From contig OX940866.1 in the NCBI GenBank assembly GCA_954871525.1, forward strand, positions 36,840,521 to 36,904,520: a DNA stretch of 64,000 nucleotides, in the 5' to 3' direction. Origin of the DNA: Parietaria judaica (taxonomy: Eukaryota; Streptophyta; Magnoliopsida; Rosales; Urticaceae). A model generated the notes under the pieces. It saw only the letters and a list, made by a program, of their open reading frames with translations. It had not been told where the DNA came from and did not search any database. Positions 1 through 10,917 of the stretch are shown in pieces. Position numbers and translations under genes: made by a program. Each line of letters starts with the position of its first letter. Within the stretch, counting starts at the first letter, position 1.

Positions 1-1
1 T

Positions 2-835
2 TGTGCTACACAACGTCCGCTTAGCGAGAGCACTTTTCGATGCGAGGAGAATCTGATGGAACGACTTCGGCAGTTGGACGGGCGTCAAAATCGGATTGAT
101 GAGGCTATCGATTTGCTTCCTGGTCAGGAAGAGCATATCTCTTTCTGGGTCCGAGATGCGATGAAGAAACTGACCGATGACCGTGATGCAGCAAAGGGCG
201 AGGCGATCGAAGAGCAATTTGCTCGGACGCGCGTTTTCACTGCTGCGACGGACAAGCTGGCGCGCGCCTTTGACAGACTAGGTGCTCTCGAGGCGTCTGC
301 CAGAATTAATCGCGCATTGTGCGGTGTCCTCGCGAGTATTCGGCTTGTCGAGAAGAATCCTCGTCGCTCGACCGTTGGTGAGATCCGGCAGAAGGAGCTG
401 CCATCGTGGCGAAGACTGGAGAAGGAGTACCGGGCCGAGCTGGCTGAGTTAGAGAAGAAGGCCGCCGGCGACCCCACCTCTCCTCCACTCTCCCCTTGCG
501 CCCCTCGAACCGTGGTACGGGGTAGTTTTAGCTTAGAAACTTGTAACTCCCCTCTCCCTTCTTGGGTTTGTCCGATTTTTCTTGAGTTTGCTCATCTTTT
601 AGCCGTACGTTGTGTTCATATTTCCTCTTTTCAGGTTCGTCCAGAATCTGCGCTCCTCGACTTCGCAAAGCCTTCCTTGAGCCTAATTGCGCAGTTTCCC
701 GACGAAGATCCCGTGCGCTTGGCCGTTATGGAGGAGATAGTTGTGGATGTTCTTCGTCGAAGCTGCGATACTTTCCTAGGGGAACTTGCCGATGCGGTGC
801 TCGGCCAAAATTCCGTTGACGGCGACGTAGCTTAA
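2..835 (+). CDS. C-terminal part of the antisense coiled-coil gene of the F-box retroelement (partial)
   Basis: The frame is open from base 2, so the gene starts upstream of the window. The visible part is a charged coiled coil, then a short Ser/Pro linker (SPPLSPC), then a C-terminal module with DEDPVRLAV and RRSCDTF...ADAVLGQ. A candidate intron lies at 515-634 (GT...TTTTCAG, 120 nt, a multiple of three, so the frame also stays open unspliced). The same coil, linker, intron position and C-terminal module recur at 14060-15020 in copy 2. The copy-2 gene starts with a region resembling the plant gypsy-type transposon domain (Transposase_28). It lies antisense to the element and convergent with its F-box gene. 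The function is unknown. Confidence 0.7.
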   Translation, partial: CATQRPLSESTFRCEENLMERLRQLDGRQNRIDEAIDLLPGQEEHISFWVRDAMKKLTDDRDAAKGEAIEEQFARTRVFTAATDKLARAFDRLGALEASARINRALCGVLASIRLVEKNPRRSTVGEIRQKELPSWRRLEKEYRAELAELEKKAAGDPTSPPLSPCAPRTVVRGSFSLETCNSPLPSWVCPIFLEFAHLLAVRCVHISSFQVRPESALLDFAKPSLSLIAQFPDEDPVRLAVMEEIVVDVLRRSCDTFLGELADAVLGQNSVDGDVA

Positions 836-1084
836 TTATGAACTTGATTTCCTGGTAGAAATTATTGTAGGCATTTTTTGTAAAGACAACTTTTACTGTG
901 ATATTCTTCTGTAGACTATGCTTTGAATCAATCTGAATAACAATTTAATTTCGCGCCTTTCCTTTCATTTCATTTTTTTATACAATCGCTTATAAGTGAG
1001 ATGTATATCTCCTCCTCTCCTCTTGGGAAGAAAAGTTAAGTTTATTCTTTTATCGGCAATATTTATTTCACTCCTTGTTCGGTC
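836..1084. other. Intergenic spacer of the F-box retroelement
   Basis: AT-rich sequence between the stop of the antisense gene and the first tandem array. No coding signal is seen. It may hold the 3' UTR of the antisense gene. Confidence 0.5.
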
Positions 1085-1640
1085 ATCACACCGAGCAGCT
1101 TTTTCGTAGGCACTCTCGTCCCTTTTAATTCTTGCTCGGCTCTCTCGCCGTGGGCACTTTCGCCTCTTTTAATTCTTGCTCGGCATTCTCGCCGTGGGCA
1201 CTCTCGCCTCTTTTAATTCTTGCTCGGCACTCTCGCCGTGGGCACTCTCGCCTCTGTTAATTATTGCTCGGCACTCTCGCCGTGGGCACTTTCGCCTCTT
1301 TTAATTTTCGCTCGGCACTCTCGCCGTGGGCACTCTCGCCTCTTTTAATTCTTGCTCGCCACTCTCGCCGTGGGCACTCTCGCCTCTTTTAATTCTTGCT
1401 CGGCACTCTCGCCGTGGGCACTCTCGCCTCTTTCAATTTTTGCTCGGCACTCTCGCCGTGGGCACTCTCGCCTCTTTTAATTCTTGCTCGCCACTCTCGC
1501 CGTGGGCACTCTTGCCTCTTTTAATTTTTGCTCCCGTGGGCATTCTCGCCTCTTTTAATTCTTGCTCGACACTCTCGCCGTGGGCACTCTCGCCTCTTTT
1601 AATTCTTGCTCGGCACTCTCGCCGTAATTGTCTCTTGAGG
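1085..1640. repeat. 44-bp tandem array
   Basis: About eleven head-to-tail units of roughly 44 bp, each with a CGGCACTCTCGCCG core and a CCTCTTTTAATT tract. The core is a short inverted repeat (CGGC...GCCG) that could form a hairpin in RNA or single-stranded DNA. The array lies between the 3' ends of the convergent antisense gene and F-box gene. The open frames across it are by-products of the repeat. Confidence 0.9.
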
Positions 1641-1784
1641 GTATCGCTAGGTTTCGTCGGGTACGAGCCGACTAGTTCCCAGGATCCCATAGGCACTTTT
1701 GCCTTAATTGTCTCTTGAGGGTATCGCTAGGTTTCGTCGGGTACGAGCCGACTAGTTCCCAGGATCCCATAGGCACTCTTGTCG
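1625..1784. repeat. 80-bp direct duplication
   Basis: Two near-identical copies starting at 1625 and 1705, running from TAATTGTCTCTTGAGGG to a CATAGGCACT motif. A related unit occurs once in copy 2 near 15541-15610, so this sequence is an old part of the element's internal region. Confidence 0.85.
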
Positions 1785-1806
1785 TGTATATTTCCTCGGC
1801 TCTCTA

Positions 1807-2010
1807 GCCGGACCGGGCTTGCTCGGCACCCTTAGCCGTATATAGGGTCTCGACATGTTTTGCCGGACCGGGCTTGCTCGGCACCCTTAGCCGTATAGAG
1901 GGTCTCGACATGTTTTGCCGGACCGAGCTCGGCACCCTTAGCCGTATATAGGGTCTCGACATGTTTTGCCGGACCGGGCTTGCTCGGCACCCTTAGCCGT
2001 ATATATGATG
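1807..2010. repeat. 55-bp tandem array
   Basis: Four units of about 55 bp (one shortened to 51 bp) start at 1807, 1862, 1917 and 1968. Each carries GCCGGACCGGGCTTGCTCGG, CCCTTAGCCGTATA and a GTCTCGACATG motif. Copy 2 has a related GATCGGGCTTGCTCGGC array at 15660-15870. Confidence 0.9.
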
Positions 2011-2228
2011 TATATATATATGTATATATCACCGAGCAGAGTTGTATACACCCTTTGCCAACTTTATAAATTTGCTCGCTCCTTAATGAACAAAAGAAAA
2101 ACACACATATCGATAAAAAACAAAGCCAAACAAACTTCTACCACCTAATATAATCTACTAATGGTTACAAAGGGGTAGCCACTCCAATCCTCTCCTCGCG
2201 CCGAGCAGCGTACGAGTTTTCTCTGGGC

Positions 2229-3589
2229 TCACTCTTCCTCGACGATCGAGCAGGCCGTCGTTACGACCTTCTCCAGGGACTCTATGCTAGTGCGGCCAAA
2301 GTTACATTTCGTGCAGAGGTGGGTGTACCACGTGGTACCGAGGATGTAGCATGACCTGCAAAAACCGCAAGCACCACTACCTCGGCGTCGGCCAAAACAC
2401 GGCGGGCGGACGGAGTCTCCCGCTCGCACCTTCGTGGTCTTCTCATAGACAAAAACGTTTCTGTCACACCTCCGGCAGAACTCTATGTCGAGCAGTCGAC
2501 CGCGTGGGGCGGGCGCCTGCTGCTCGGGGTAATCGGTTGGGTTCCCCGCCGTGAGCAGCGGGGGAAGGTCTTCGAGTTTGGCCCAGGGAAATAGCCCGTT
2601 GACCCTTAAGAATTTTATCCCGTGCTTGATGGTGGACAGGTTGTTGACCACGTCGTCTAAGGTGATTCGGTGGCAGCGAGGCAGGCATAATTTTACATGC
2701 GTCGGGTTGTCCTGCAGAATTGTCTTCAACGCGGCGTTGGTGACCTCGAAGCACCCATCCAGCGTCAAAGTCTCCATCTTACCTTGAGATCTCCTTGCCA
2801 GCCCCAGGAGATTGTCGTCTTCCATCCGCTCGCTAAACGGGTTGTAGATGCTGATGTTGCGCCACAGAAGGCTGTTTCCCCGAACCTCGTCGCGCAATGA
2901 CGTGCATACCATCTCCAATGCAAGGAGCTCCTCGGGCATAAGATATGGCAGGACCAGTTCCAACGCGGGGTGTGGTTCACCTGGTACTCTTAGCTCCTCC
3001 TGGTCCCGCAGGCTTTCCGTGGTGTCTTCCTTGGGCCATTCCCAACCTTTATCCACTATCCTCTCTGACTCGTCTATGTAGCTTTGGCCAACTTCTTCCC
3101 TGAGCGCCATTTCTTTTTTGTATGCTTTCTCGACCTGTAACGTGAAAATACTAACAAAAACCGAATTCGGAGTAAGAAAGGGACGTTTATTCTCTAGGTG
3201 GAAAGATTTGTACTTATCTGAGAGTTAACCGAATTCGTTTTTACTTCCGCAGACTTGTTCTCCTTGGTCCTCTCTAAACTTCCCATTTTATAGCCGCCGA
3301 TTGTTTCGCACGCAACCCTTCGTATTCCCTGTTTTGCTGTCACTTCATGACGCTTCGGGAGTCACCCCGACTCCTTGATACGCGTGCGCTTCTTTTCCCG
3401 ATTAACCGTCTATACGTCTACCTCTCTTAAACGCAAAGAGTCCGTACGTCTCCCCTTCTTACGTCACTCCTGCCCTTGAGTTGCCTCCTTGGGTTATGCT
3501 CGCTGTTTTCGCGCGCTCAGTCACCACCTCACGCGCTCAGTCACCACCTCGAGCACGCTGCTGACGATGGTGTCGTTTAATGACGTCAT
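2229..3589 (-). CDS. SKIP14-like F-box protein carried by the retroelement (copy 1, two exons)
   Basis: Proposed exons are 3548-3589 and 2229-3134, giving 315 residues. The start codon is 42 bp after the primer-binding site. The donor is CTCGAG|GT and the acceptor TTACAG|G; the same start context (GAGCATG) and splice points occur in copy 2, and both join in frame. The product has an F-box near residues 69-108 (HPALELVLPYL to LLWRN), LRR-like segments (METLTLDGCFEVTNAAL, LCLPRCHRITLDDVV) and a C-terminal cluster of paired cysteines (CRRC, CGFCRSC, CTKC). This layout matches plant SKIP14, an F-box protein that binds SKP1 in SCF ubiquitin ligases. I infer that a host gene was captured by the element. 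Identity to copy 2 is about 70 percent by eye, with both frames open. Whether it is expressed is unknown. Confidence 0.75.
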
Positions 3590-3630
3590 GCTCCTCCAAA
3601 TTCCTGGCTGTGAGTTAGAAAGAAAACAAA

Positions 3631-3648
3631 GCCCCACAGTGGGCGCCA
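3631..3648 (-). other. Primer-binding site, copy 1
   Basis: On the minus strand, TGGCGCCCACTGTGGGGC lies three bases after the 5' LTR end. A TGGCGCC start is typical of plant Ty3/gypsy primer-binding sites. It fixes the element's orientation as minus. Confidence 0.85.
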
Positions 3649-3651
3649 AAC

Positions 3652-4448
3652 TGTAGAGGGGGTTTTTCACCACCCTTTTCCAGTCACAAAGACATCATCA
3701 AATAATAAATAAATAACAACAAATGATGAATATCTATGTTTTATTATAATTTCCGAAATGAGCTCGGTTTTCTTCCGTTGAATAGCTGGACAGATGAAGG
3801 ACCATGAGCCTCGGGTTGATTTTCTTCTGTTCTATTACAAGGTTTCTTTCTCTCTTTTTCAGGTCTATTTTCTCCCTTTTTTCCGACCTCCACAAATAAG
3901 GCTTATCTTGCCTTTTATAGAGTTTTCAATGCCTTCCCCCATCATCCTTTCCGCCTTTTTCTCTTTAATCATTCATTCTCTGGCGTGATTTGAGGGCAGC
4001 ATGGTTAATCCTTGCTTTATGTCACTTCCGAGCAGGCTGCCGTTATGGGTAGGTGCGCCTCATTAAATGCGCATCTCGTCAGCCGTCATTCGGCTCTGCA
4101 AGCCTCGTCGCTGGTGTTCTCATCGAGTGAGTAGGTCGGCTTCATTAAATGCACATCTCGTCAATGGTCATTCGGCCCTGCACAATCATCATGACAAAAT
4201 CCCTCGTCGAGTGTGACGGGACACTTCTTCGCAACTTGCTTTTGTGTGGCTGTACTTCCTCGCGATCAAAACCTCCTCGGGGATGATCCTCCTCGGGAAT
4301 AATCCCCCTCGCGGTAGAGCTTCCTCGGAGATTATCCTCGTCGGAGATACCCCCTCGGGCTGAACTTCCTCGCCCCCTTTCATGTCGTTTGTGGGCAAAA
4401 CGACACGAGTTGTGTTGAAGATGTATTTGACCAAATCCGACCTTAACA
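3652..4448 (-). repeat. 5' LTR of F-box retroelement, copy 1
   Basis: 797 bp, beginning TGTAGAGGG and ending CCTTAACA on the plus strand. It is homologous along its length to the 769-bp LTRs at 9622 and 17671 but visibly more diverged. A TATA-like CTATAAAAGG lies on the minus strand near 3912-3925. CCTCG-rich short repeats fill 4250-4380. Confidence 0.88.
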
Positions 4449-5048
4449 ATATCCACAAGTAATTACTCTAAAATCAAGCCCAAAGACAAAAAAATTAGAA
4501 AAATCGGAACCCTAAACTCACGAAATGGATGAACGAAATTTGGTAAAAAAAACAAAGAAGAGCTCGGATTTCCACTCGATTACCTCTCCTTGATTTGCGA
4601 AAAAATGGAAGAAATGGTGAGATGCTGTCGAATGTCACGTGGAAAGGCGAGCTTGGGACGAGTTTCGCGGCGAAAGGTGGCGTAATAAGGGAAAAAATGA
4701 GGTTGCGAGCAAAACGGTTGAAAAACCTAGTTTTTCTCGACTTTCACTCACTCTTTCGTCGTTTGGTAGTGCAAAAATGACAGGCGGCATCGACAGCGAA
4801 TGTCGTTTGGAATTTCGCGGCATTTGGTAAAACGACAGCGAAAGGGCAGGAATGTCGTTTCGGTGTTCCACTGAAAACAAATTTCGACGCGAATTTCGTT
4901 CGATTTTCGCGACATTTCGCACCTTATAAGGGAGTACAATCACGAAGCTTTTGAAAACTATATTAAAAATTTAAAAACTTTCTCTTTTCTTTACATGCTT
5001 ATTAATTTTTAATTTTTTTTGCTCAAGACATGCTTATTAATTAATTAA
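4449..5048. other. Unassigned flank between two elements
   Basis: Sequence between the LTR end and the TIR element. The middle (about 4600-4930) is richer in GC with repeated GACAGCGAA and ATGTCGTTT motifs, so it is probably an older transposon relic. No convincing gene or terminal repeat was found. Confidence 0.4.
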
Positions 5049-5190
5049 AGAGAAATGGCTCTAAATAGCCAAATTGAAACGTTTATAATTAGCCAAATAA
5101 CCAACTTTTTTTTTCTTTGCAAAATAACCAAATTGATGAGGTGACTATTTAATAACATATTTTATACCTATAATACCCTTTTAATTAACC

Positions 5191-6415
5191 TGTTATGGGC
5201 GATTTTATTCCAATCAATTCTGGCCCAAAAAGCCCGTATCTCAAAACCGAGAAGCCTAAAAAACGCGGACACAATTTTTTATTAAAATAATAACTAAGCG
5301 GTGAAGCGCGCCGCCCCCGCTCCGTGACGGGACGTCAAGACGCATTTTTACGCCTAGTAGGGTTATTCCGCGGCGCGGCGGTGCGGAGGACTAAAGTGAT
5401 AATATTTTATTGCTCCTAGGCCCCCGGCCCCTCCTATAAATAGGAGCTTCATTTCATTCAAACGGGAACTCTGATTCAAACGCTCTATATAGCGATAAAC
5501 ACCATTTTCTCTCTTCTATATATATATTCTGGTAGGAATACCAGACGACCTGTCCTACGGAGGTTCCGGTTCTCAGTGGTCGCTGACCTATATCCCGAGT
5601 CCTAGGACTTTGCGGTAACGGGTCGGAAGACCCGGTTCCGGTCCGACCGTTAGTGGAGGGTCCGATCTGCCAGAGGAGCTAGCTAGAGCGAAAGCGCTGG
5701 AGGAATCCCGGCCTACCGGAGGAATCGCCAACTCCCCAGAGGAAGGTCCGAGCGCCGTCCTACTCCCACCAGCTAGAGCGGAAGCGCTGGAGGAATCCCC
5801 GGCCTACCGGAGTAGCTAGAGCGGAAGCGCTGGAGAAATCCCTGGCCTACCGGAGGAATTGCCAACTCCCCAGAGGAAGGTCCGAGCGCTGTCCTACTCC
5901 CACCAGCTAGAGCAGAAGCGCCGGAGGAATCGCCGACTCTTATAGAGAAGGCGCCGAAGGAATCCACGTCTCCACGACCATTAACTCCAGACTCGTCCAG
6001 GCTAGCTAGGAACGGCTCTATCAACGCCTGCTTTGAACTACGAGATGACCTGATCCCACTTAGCTGCAAGTGGGTACGTAGGCAGCCTCACCACACTCAA
6101 TGAGGCGCGACATCACATCATCATCACCCCAGGCTTTCCCAGTCATCGACTGCTCCAGCTACGATCGTCGACCTGTCCTACGGAGGCTCCGGTTCTCAGT
6201 GGTCGCCTACCTATATCCCGAGTCTTAGGACTTTGCGGTAACGAGTCGGAGGACCCGGTTCCGGGCCAACGGTAAGTGGAGGGTCCGATCTGCCATATCC
6301 TTCAGGAACAGTGAGTCAAACATCTAGCCCAGGAAAATCAACAAACGACGATGGGCCCGGCCCAATATCCAGTTTTGGGTCGTTACAGTGTTTGATCCAT
6401 TTTTTGGCATCATCA
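5191..6415 (+). repeat. 5' LTR of outer element
   Basis: 1225 bp, beginning TGTTATGGGCG and ending GGCATCATCA. A TATA-like CCTATAAATAGG lies at about 5434-5446. The region 5640-5960 has internal repeats of a GCTAGAGCGGAAGCGCTGGAGGAATC unit. It matches the 3' LTR throughout, with many substitutions and small indels. Confidence 0.88.
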
Positions 6416-6418
6416 TTT

Positions 6419-6436
6419 TGGCGCTAGAAGGAGGGG
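6419..6436 (+). other. Primer-binding site of outer element
   Basis: TGGCGCTAGAAGGAGGGG starts three bases after the LTR end, where a gypsy-type primer-binding site is expected. Confidence 0.6.
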
Positions 6437-6442
6437 CTCACT

Positions 6443-6610
6443 ATGAGTTTAAGCCTCAAGTCCCTACCAGCACATCCGACCATCACGGTCGCCCTACACC
6501 CGCTACAGCCGAGCCACCACGAGCTCAGATTCGCACCGACAAACACCGCCACATCATTGCCGGTCGTCAAGCTCATAAAAAAAATAATGAAAATCTTCAA
6601 AGCTTACTAG
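6443..6610 (+). CDS. Short ORF after the primer-binding site of the outer element (doubtful)
   Basis: A 55-codon frame begins at the first ATG after the primer-binding site, in the usual position of gag. I recognise no gag motif, and an overlapping frame (6388-6630) is also open. It may be a gag start cut short, or noise. Confidence 0.2.
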   Translation: MSLSLKSLPAHPTITVALHPLQPSHHELRFAPTNTATSLPVVKLIKKIMKIFKAY

Positions 6611-6744
6611 GAGAGAAAGAAGAAGTCTAGCATATTATCGTATCCACCAGATGCTATAACTCTTACAGTCTTACTGGCTAAGTATTCATCAAGATATATA
6701 TATAAAACACAAAAACAAACGTGATCAGCAAGAATTGAAATACT

Positions 6745-6750
6745 GATACA

Positions 6751-6782
<32 letters not shown>

Positions 6783-6812
6783 AATATATATATATATATA
6801 TATATATTATAC
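6745..6812. repeat. (TA)n microsatellite
   Basis: Nearly pure TA/CATA repeats immediately left of the copia insertion. Similar TA-rich sequence resumes at 21236-21330 on the other side, consistent with the copia element having inserted into an AT-rich stretch of the outer element. Confidence 0.85.
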
Positions 6813-6835
6813 ACATATACATATAAATAAATACA

Positions 6836-7517
6836 TGTTGGAAACCTCTTCGAAGTTGAAAACGTCGGGACTTGAATCACAAACACTCACGAGTGTTTGT
6901 GAGTATGAAAATGAATACAGAGAGTAGAATTACGTTTCTGTTTCAGAAAACGAAAATAAAAAGACCCAAAAACAGTTACACGTTGTGAAGGTAGAGACCC
7001 TTCACAAGTAGCAGTTATTGGTCTAAAAACGGAAAACGAGAAAACGGTCAGAAACCGCCCCCAATGGCTAGTAACTGCCGACCGACACGTGGCGAGGCGA
7101 GAATCACCGCGAGAAAGCCTGAGACCCGAGCCTACGCCGCTCGCTCGATGCCACGTGCTTAAGTGCCTCAAGTGTGCCTACAAGACCCCACTAGCGCCTC
7201 TACGCCCACGTACCCGACCCCGATCCCGAGCCGGAGCCGGTGTCATCGGTGGCGACACCGGCGAGGGCGGCGTTGCGAAAGCGTGAGGTGGCATGGTCTC
7301 GCCACCTCGCCTCCACACGACACTCATGTGGCATACTCATCACTATGCCACATGTTGAGCTCACATCACTATTGTTTTCCTTATATATTGCACAAACTCT
7401 TTGTAATTAATCCATGTGGGACTTTTCACATTCCCACATTTACTCTCCACTCAACTCAATATACTAGCTCATTTATTAGAACATTTATTGGTCATTTATT
7501 ATTAATAAATTCCAACA
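6836..7517 (-). repeat. 3' LTR of the copia element
   Basis: 682 bp with perfect ends TGTTGGAA...TTCCAACA. The adjacent 7518-7530 reads on the minus strand as a purine tract ending AATGGGAGAT, a polypurine tract. Minus-strand TTATATAAG-type AT-rich sequence near 7380 may be its promoter. Confidence 0.85.
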
Positions 7518-7530
7518 ATCTCCCATTGTT

Positions 7531-8052
7531 CTAGTAATATAAGTATAATTTCCAAAAAAGTAACAAAGGGTGCTAATACAGTTAGGTATCTTTCGATTTG
7601 AACCTGACCTTAGTAAAGACAACACAAGATCTTATCGGAATGTCAGGTTGCTAGGGTTTGAACATGTTATTCCTTGTGATAAGATCGGTGAAGCCTTACA
7701 CACACCCTTTAGTAGTTCTTCGCCTACATCTCTCGCTTAGCACCGTTAATGGCCATGTGCTCTTCATGTCTCGTGAATTTTTCATGAGAGAAACTCCAAC
7801 TCTCACTTTAAGACGGCACCATCTCTAAATTCACATAGGTGAAGTTCTTACAGTATCTTTGTTGCTTTACAGATTCATGTCCTCATCACTGAACTTCATT
7901 AAGAGTTATAAATAACTCAATCCTCCAAATGCAACAGCTAACATTGTGGTACAATGTTACACACATCCAAATCAACGATTTTTTGTTACCCATTGAATCT
8001 AAAGTTAAGGATTTCCTAACGTTAGATTGGGTTGCCACCGTTGTTGGAACTC
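7531..8052. other. copia 3' untranslated region
   Basis: No gene is seen. It lies between the end of RNase H and the polypurine tract, as expected for the untranslated region of a copia element. Confidence 0.55.
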
Positions 8053-9621
8053 TTACTCAAGGAGTTTCAGTCTCATACCTCTCGAGGTAGACTTTACTAA
8101 ATCTCTGGCCAATGGTTTAGTAAAAGGATCAGCTAAATTATAGCTGGTACGCACAAACGAAAGTGAAATGATCCCATCCTTGATCAATTTCCCTACGTAG
8201 TCATGTCTTAGACTAATATGTCTAGACTTCCCGTTATACACTTCGTTATATGCTCTAGCTAAAGTAGCTTGACTATCACAATGTATCGACACTTTCGATA
8301 TATTGTCCTTAGCCAACGGAGCTTCTAAAAGAAGACCCCTCAACCACTCAGCCTCTTGACCAGCGGAAGCAAGAGCTACAAACTCTAACTCCATGGTCGA
8401 ATGAGTAATACATGTTTGTTTCTTGCTCTTCCAAGAAATTGCACCTCCGGCAAGTGTGAAAACCCATCCTGTCGTAGATTTGTTATCTCCGACGCTCGAT
8501 ATCCAACTAGCGTCGGTATATCCTTCAAGTATGGCAGGAAACCTACCATATTGGAGGCCGAGATTTTTGGTTTTCATATGATAGCCAAAAATCCTCCCGA
8601 TAGCCTTCCAATGCTCACCGTTGGGGTTGCTAGTAAATCTGCTCATTTTACTAACAGCAAATGCTATATCGGGTCTAGTGCATTGCATCAAATACATAAG
8701 ACAACCGATAGCACTTGCGTACTCCAACTGAGCCACAACTCTCCCATTATTCTTCTCAAGTTTAACACTAGGATCAAATGGGTGTTACTTATTTGAACTT
8801 CAAATGTTTGAACTTATCAAGCACTTTCTCAACATAGTGTGATTGACTAAGTTCATAACCCCCACTGGTTCGCTTAACCTTGATTCCTAGAATCGTGTCA
8901 ACTTGTCCAAGATCTTTCATCTTGAATGTAGAAGATAGAAACCTCTTCGTTTCTAAAATTCCGTTCATCTCGTTGCTAATGATCAACATATCATCAACGT
9001 AAAGACAAAGGAATATCACAGTGTTTCCACGCACCTTTGTGTACAAACACTTGTCACAAACGTTGTGAACGAATCCATTTGCAAGAATGACCGAGTCAAA
9101 CTTCTGATGCCACTGTTTAGGAGCTTGTTTCAAACCATATAATGATTTGACAAGCTTGCAAACCTTTTGTTCATTCCCCGAAAGTACGTAACCCTCCGGT
9201 TTCTCCATGTAAATCTCCTCATCGAGATCTCCATTTAAGAATGCCGTTTTGACATCCATTTGATGAACAAAGAGGTTATGCAATGAAGCTAACGCAAACA
9301 GTATCCTAACTGTTGTCGTTTTCACTACCGGTGCATAAGTATCGAAGTAATCGATCCCTTCCTTTTGTCGAAATCCTTTGGCTACTAATCTAGCCTTGTA
9401 GGTGTTTAAAGTACCATCACTATGATACTTTTTTCTAAACACCCACTTACATCCAATGGGTCTCGACCCTTTGGGTAAGTCAACAAGCTCCCAAGTGTGG
9501 TTAGACATAATTGAATCCATCTCGTCTTGGATAGTATCTTTCCAAAAAGCAGAGTCCTGTGAAGCTACAGCTTCCTTAAAGGTTTTCGGATCATCTTCCA
9601 CTAGAAGAATGATAGGAATCT
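8053..9621 (-). pseudogene. copia pol 3' part: reverse transcriptase and RNase H
   Basis: The 8789-9621 frame holds the copia RT: GCKWVFRKKYHSDG, KARLVAKGF, DVKTAFLNGDL, SLYGLKQAPKQW and the catalytic YVDDM. The 8053-8736 frame holds RNase H (DASW, THSTMELEFVAL, CDSQATLA) and the usual LADPFTKPL end. A frame break lies between them at about 8740-8790. The 5' side is cut by the F-box element at 9621; the reading frame resumes at 18440. Non-functional as it stands. Confidence 0.88.
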
Positions 9622-10390
9622 TGTAGAGGGCGATTTTCACCGCCCTTTTCCAGTCACAAAAATAATCACAGATAACAAGTTAACAACAATGATCAGTGAA
9701 TATCTTTGTTTTATTATGTTTCCGATATGAGCTCAGTTTCCTTTCGTTGAATAGATGGACAGTTGAAGGATCAAGAACAAAGATTTTCTCTATTTCTTTA
9801 GACTTTCTACTACAGGATATTCTCTCTTTCTCTCTGGTTCCTCTTTTCTCTTTTTCCTTTTTTTCACAAACGAGGCTTAACTTGCCTTTTATAGAGTTTT
9901 CATTATGCCCCCTCACATCTTTCCCACCTTTTCCCCTTTTAATCATTCGCTTCCCAGAGTGATTTGAGGGAAGCATGGTTAATCCATGCTTTATGTCACT
10001 TCCGAGCAGAGTGTCATTATGGGTAGGTGAGCTTCATTAAATGCGCATCCCGTCAGCCGTCATTCGGCTCTGCAAGCTTCGTCACTGATGCCTCTCATCG
10101 AGTGAGTAGGTGGGCTTCATTAAATGCGCATCCCGTCAGCCGTCATTCGGCTCTGCATAAATCATCATGACGAAATTCCTCGTCGAGCGTGATGGGACAC
10201 TTCATTGCAGTCTGTTTTTGCGCTGGCCATACCTCCTCGCGGTTAAACCTCCTCGGAGATAACCCTCCTCGGGGATACGCCTTGTTTACCCCCCTCGGGC
10301 GATGAACTTCCTCGCCTTCCCTTATGTCGTTTATGGACGAAACGACACGAGTTGTGTTGAGGATGGATTTGACCAAATCCAACCTTAACA
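9622..10390 (-). repeat. 3' LTR of F-box element, copy 2
   Basis: 769 bp, TGTAGAGGG...CCTTAACA on the plus strand. It contains a minus-strand TATA-like box near 9890-9900 (CTATAAAAGG). Small ORFs inside it recur in both LTRs and are not genes. Confidence 0.92.
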
Positions 10391-10408
10391 GTTAGTCCCC
10401 CATTTTAT
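10391..10408 (-). other. Polypurine tract of F-box element
   Basis: Minus-strand AAAATGGGGGACTAAC directly abuts the TGTTAAGG start of the 3' LTR, the expected position for plus-strand priming. Confidence 0.75.
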
Positions 10409-10917
10409 CAAGTGTATACACTTGGTAAAATAAAGCATAATCTTCTTGACGAACTCTTGGCGATGAGGATTCCTCAATGACGCTAAACGAGGGGTTTTCG
10501 CGAAGATCCTCGTGAACGACCGGGAAAGCCCGATCCTCTCGTTTCTCCGACAGCTGTCTGGTTCTGGGTCCCACCTTGGTTTGCTTTCCCAAATTCGTCA
10601 GCCTCGAATCCTTCGTACATCTTTTCAGCATTAAATGTCACCCTTTCACAATCGAGTACTTGTGGGGATTTATAACGGACCCTTGATCTGAGCCGTTGAT
10701 GAATTCGCAAGCTTTGAATTTGGGTCGTTGGATAAAAAATGCGCTTCTTCACAGTTTTTCCCCTTTTCTATAAATTCGGAGTTTATGCCCCCCTTTTCAG
10801 ACATTTTTCGTATTTTCACAAACATCTCTCTAAACCGCCTTTGCGACATTCACTCTCCGTTCCTACTCTTATTCCCTTGTCTTTAAGTTTCTTCTTCCTT
10901 CTCTCCTAGACGCTTTG
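10409..10917. other. Presumed promoter and 5' UTR of the antisense gene
   Basis: No gene is seen. It precedes the antisense start at 10918. A TATA-like CTATAAATTC at about 10767-10778 lies some 140 bp before that ATG, in plus orientation. Confidence 0.4.

Larger units (their letters stand above)
1..4448 (-). mobile_element. LTR retrotransposon with F-box cargo, copy 1 (left end outside window)
   Basis: Read on the minus strand, this copy has its 5' LTR at 3652-4448, a primer-binding site at 3631-3648, an F-box gene (3589 down to 2229), tandem arrays (1085-2010) and an antisense coiled-coil gene (2-835) that runs off the window. The order is the same as in the complete copy at 9622-18439, but the sequences are clearly diverged. 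The 3' LTR and the left target duplication lie outside the window. No reverse transcriptase or integrase is seen in the visible part, so it is probably non-autonomous. Confidence 0.85.

Noticed and set aside
1326..1718. 130-codon open frame across the 44-bp array
   Set aside because: Its residues repeat with the array unit and vary only by repeat slippage; no gene is expected in this array.
1832..2104. 90-codon minus-strand frame with a repeated peptide
   Set aside because: It is a by-product of the 55-bp array.
5773..6069. 98-codon minus-strand ORF, with a near copy at 24290-24586
   Set aside because: It lies inside both LTRs of the outer element and is duplicated only because the LTRs are.
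9680..9976. 98-codon ORF repeated at 17729-18025
   Set aside because: Same reason: it lies within the paired LTRs of the F-box element.
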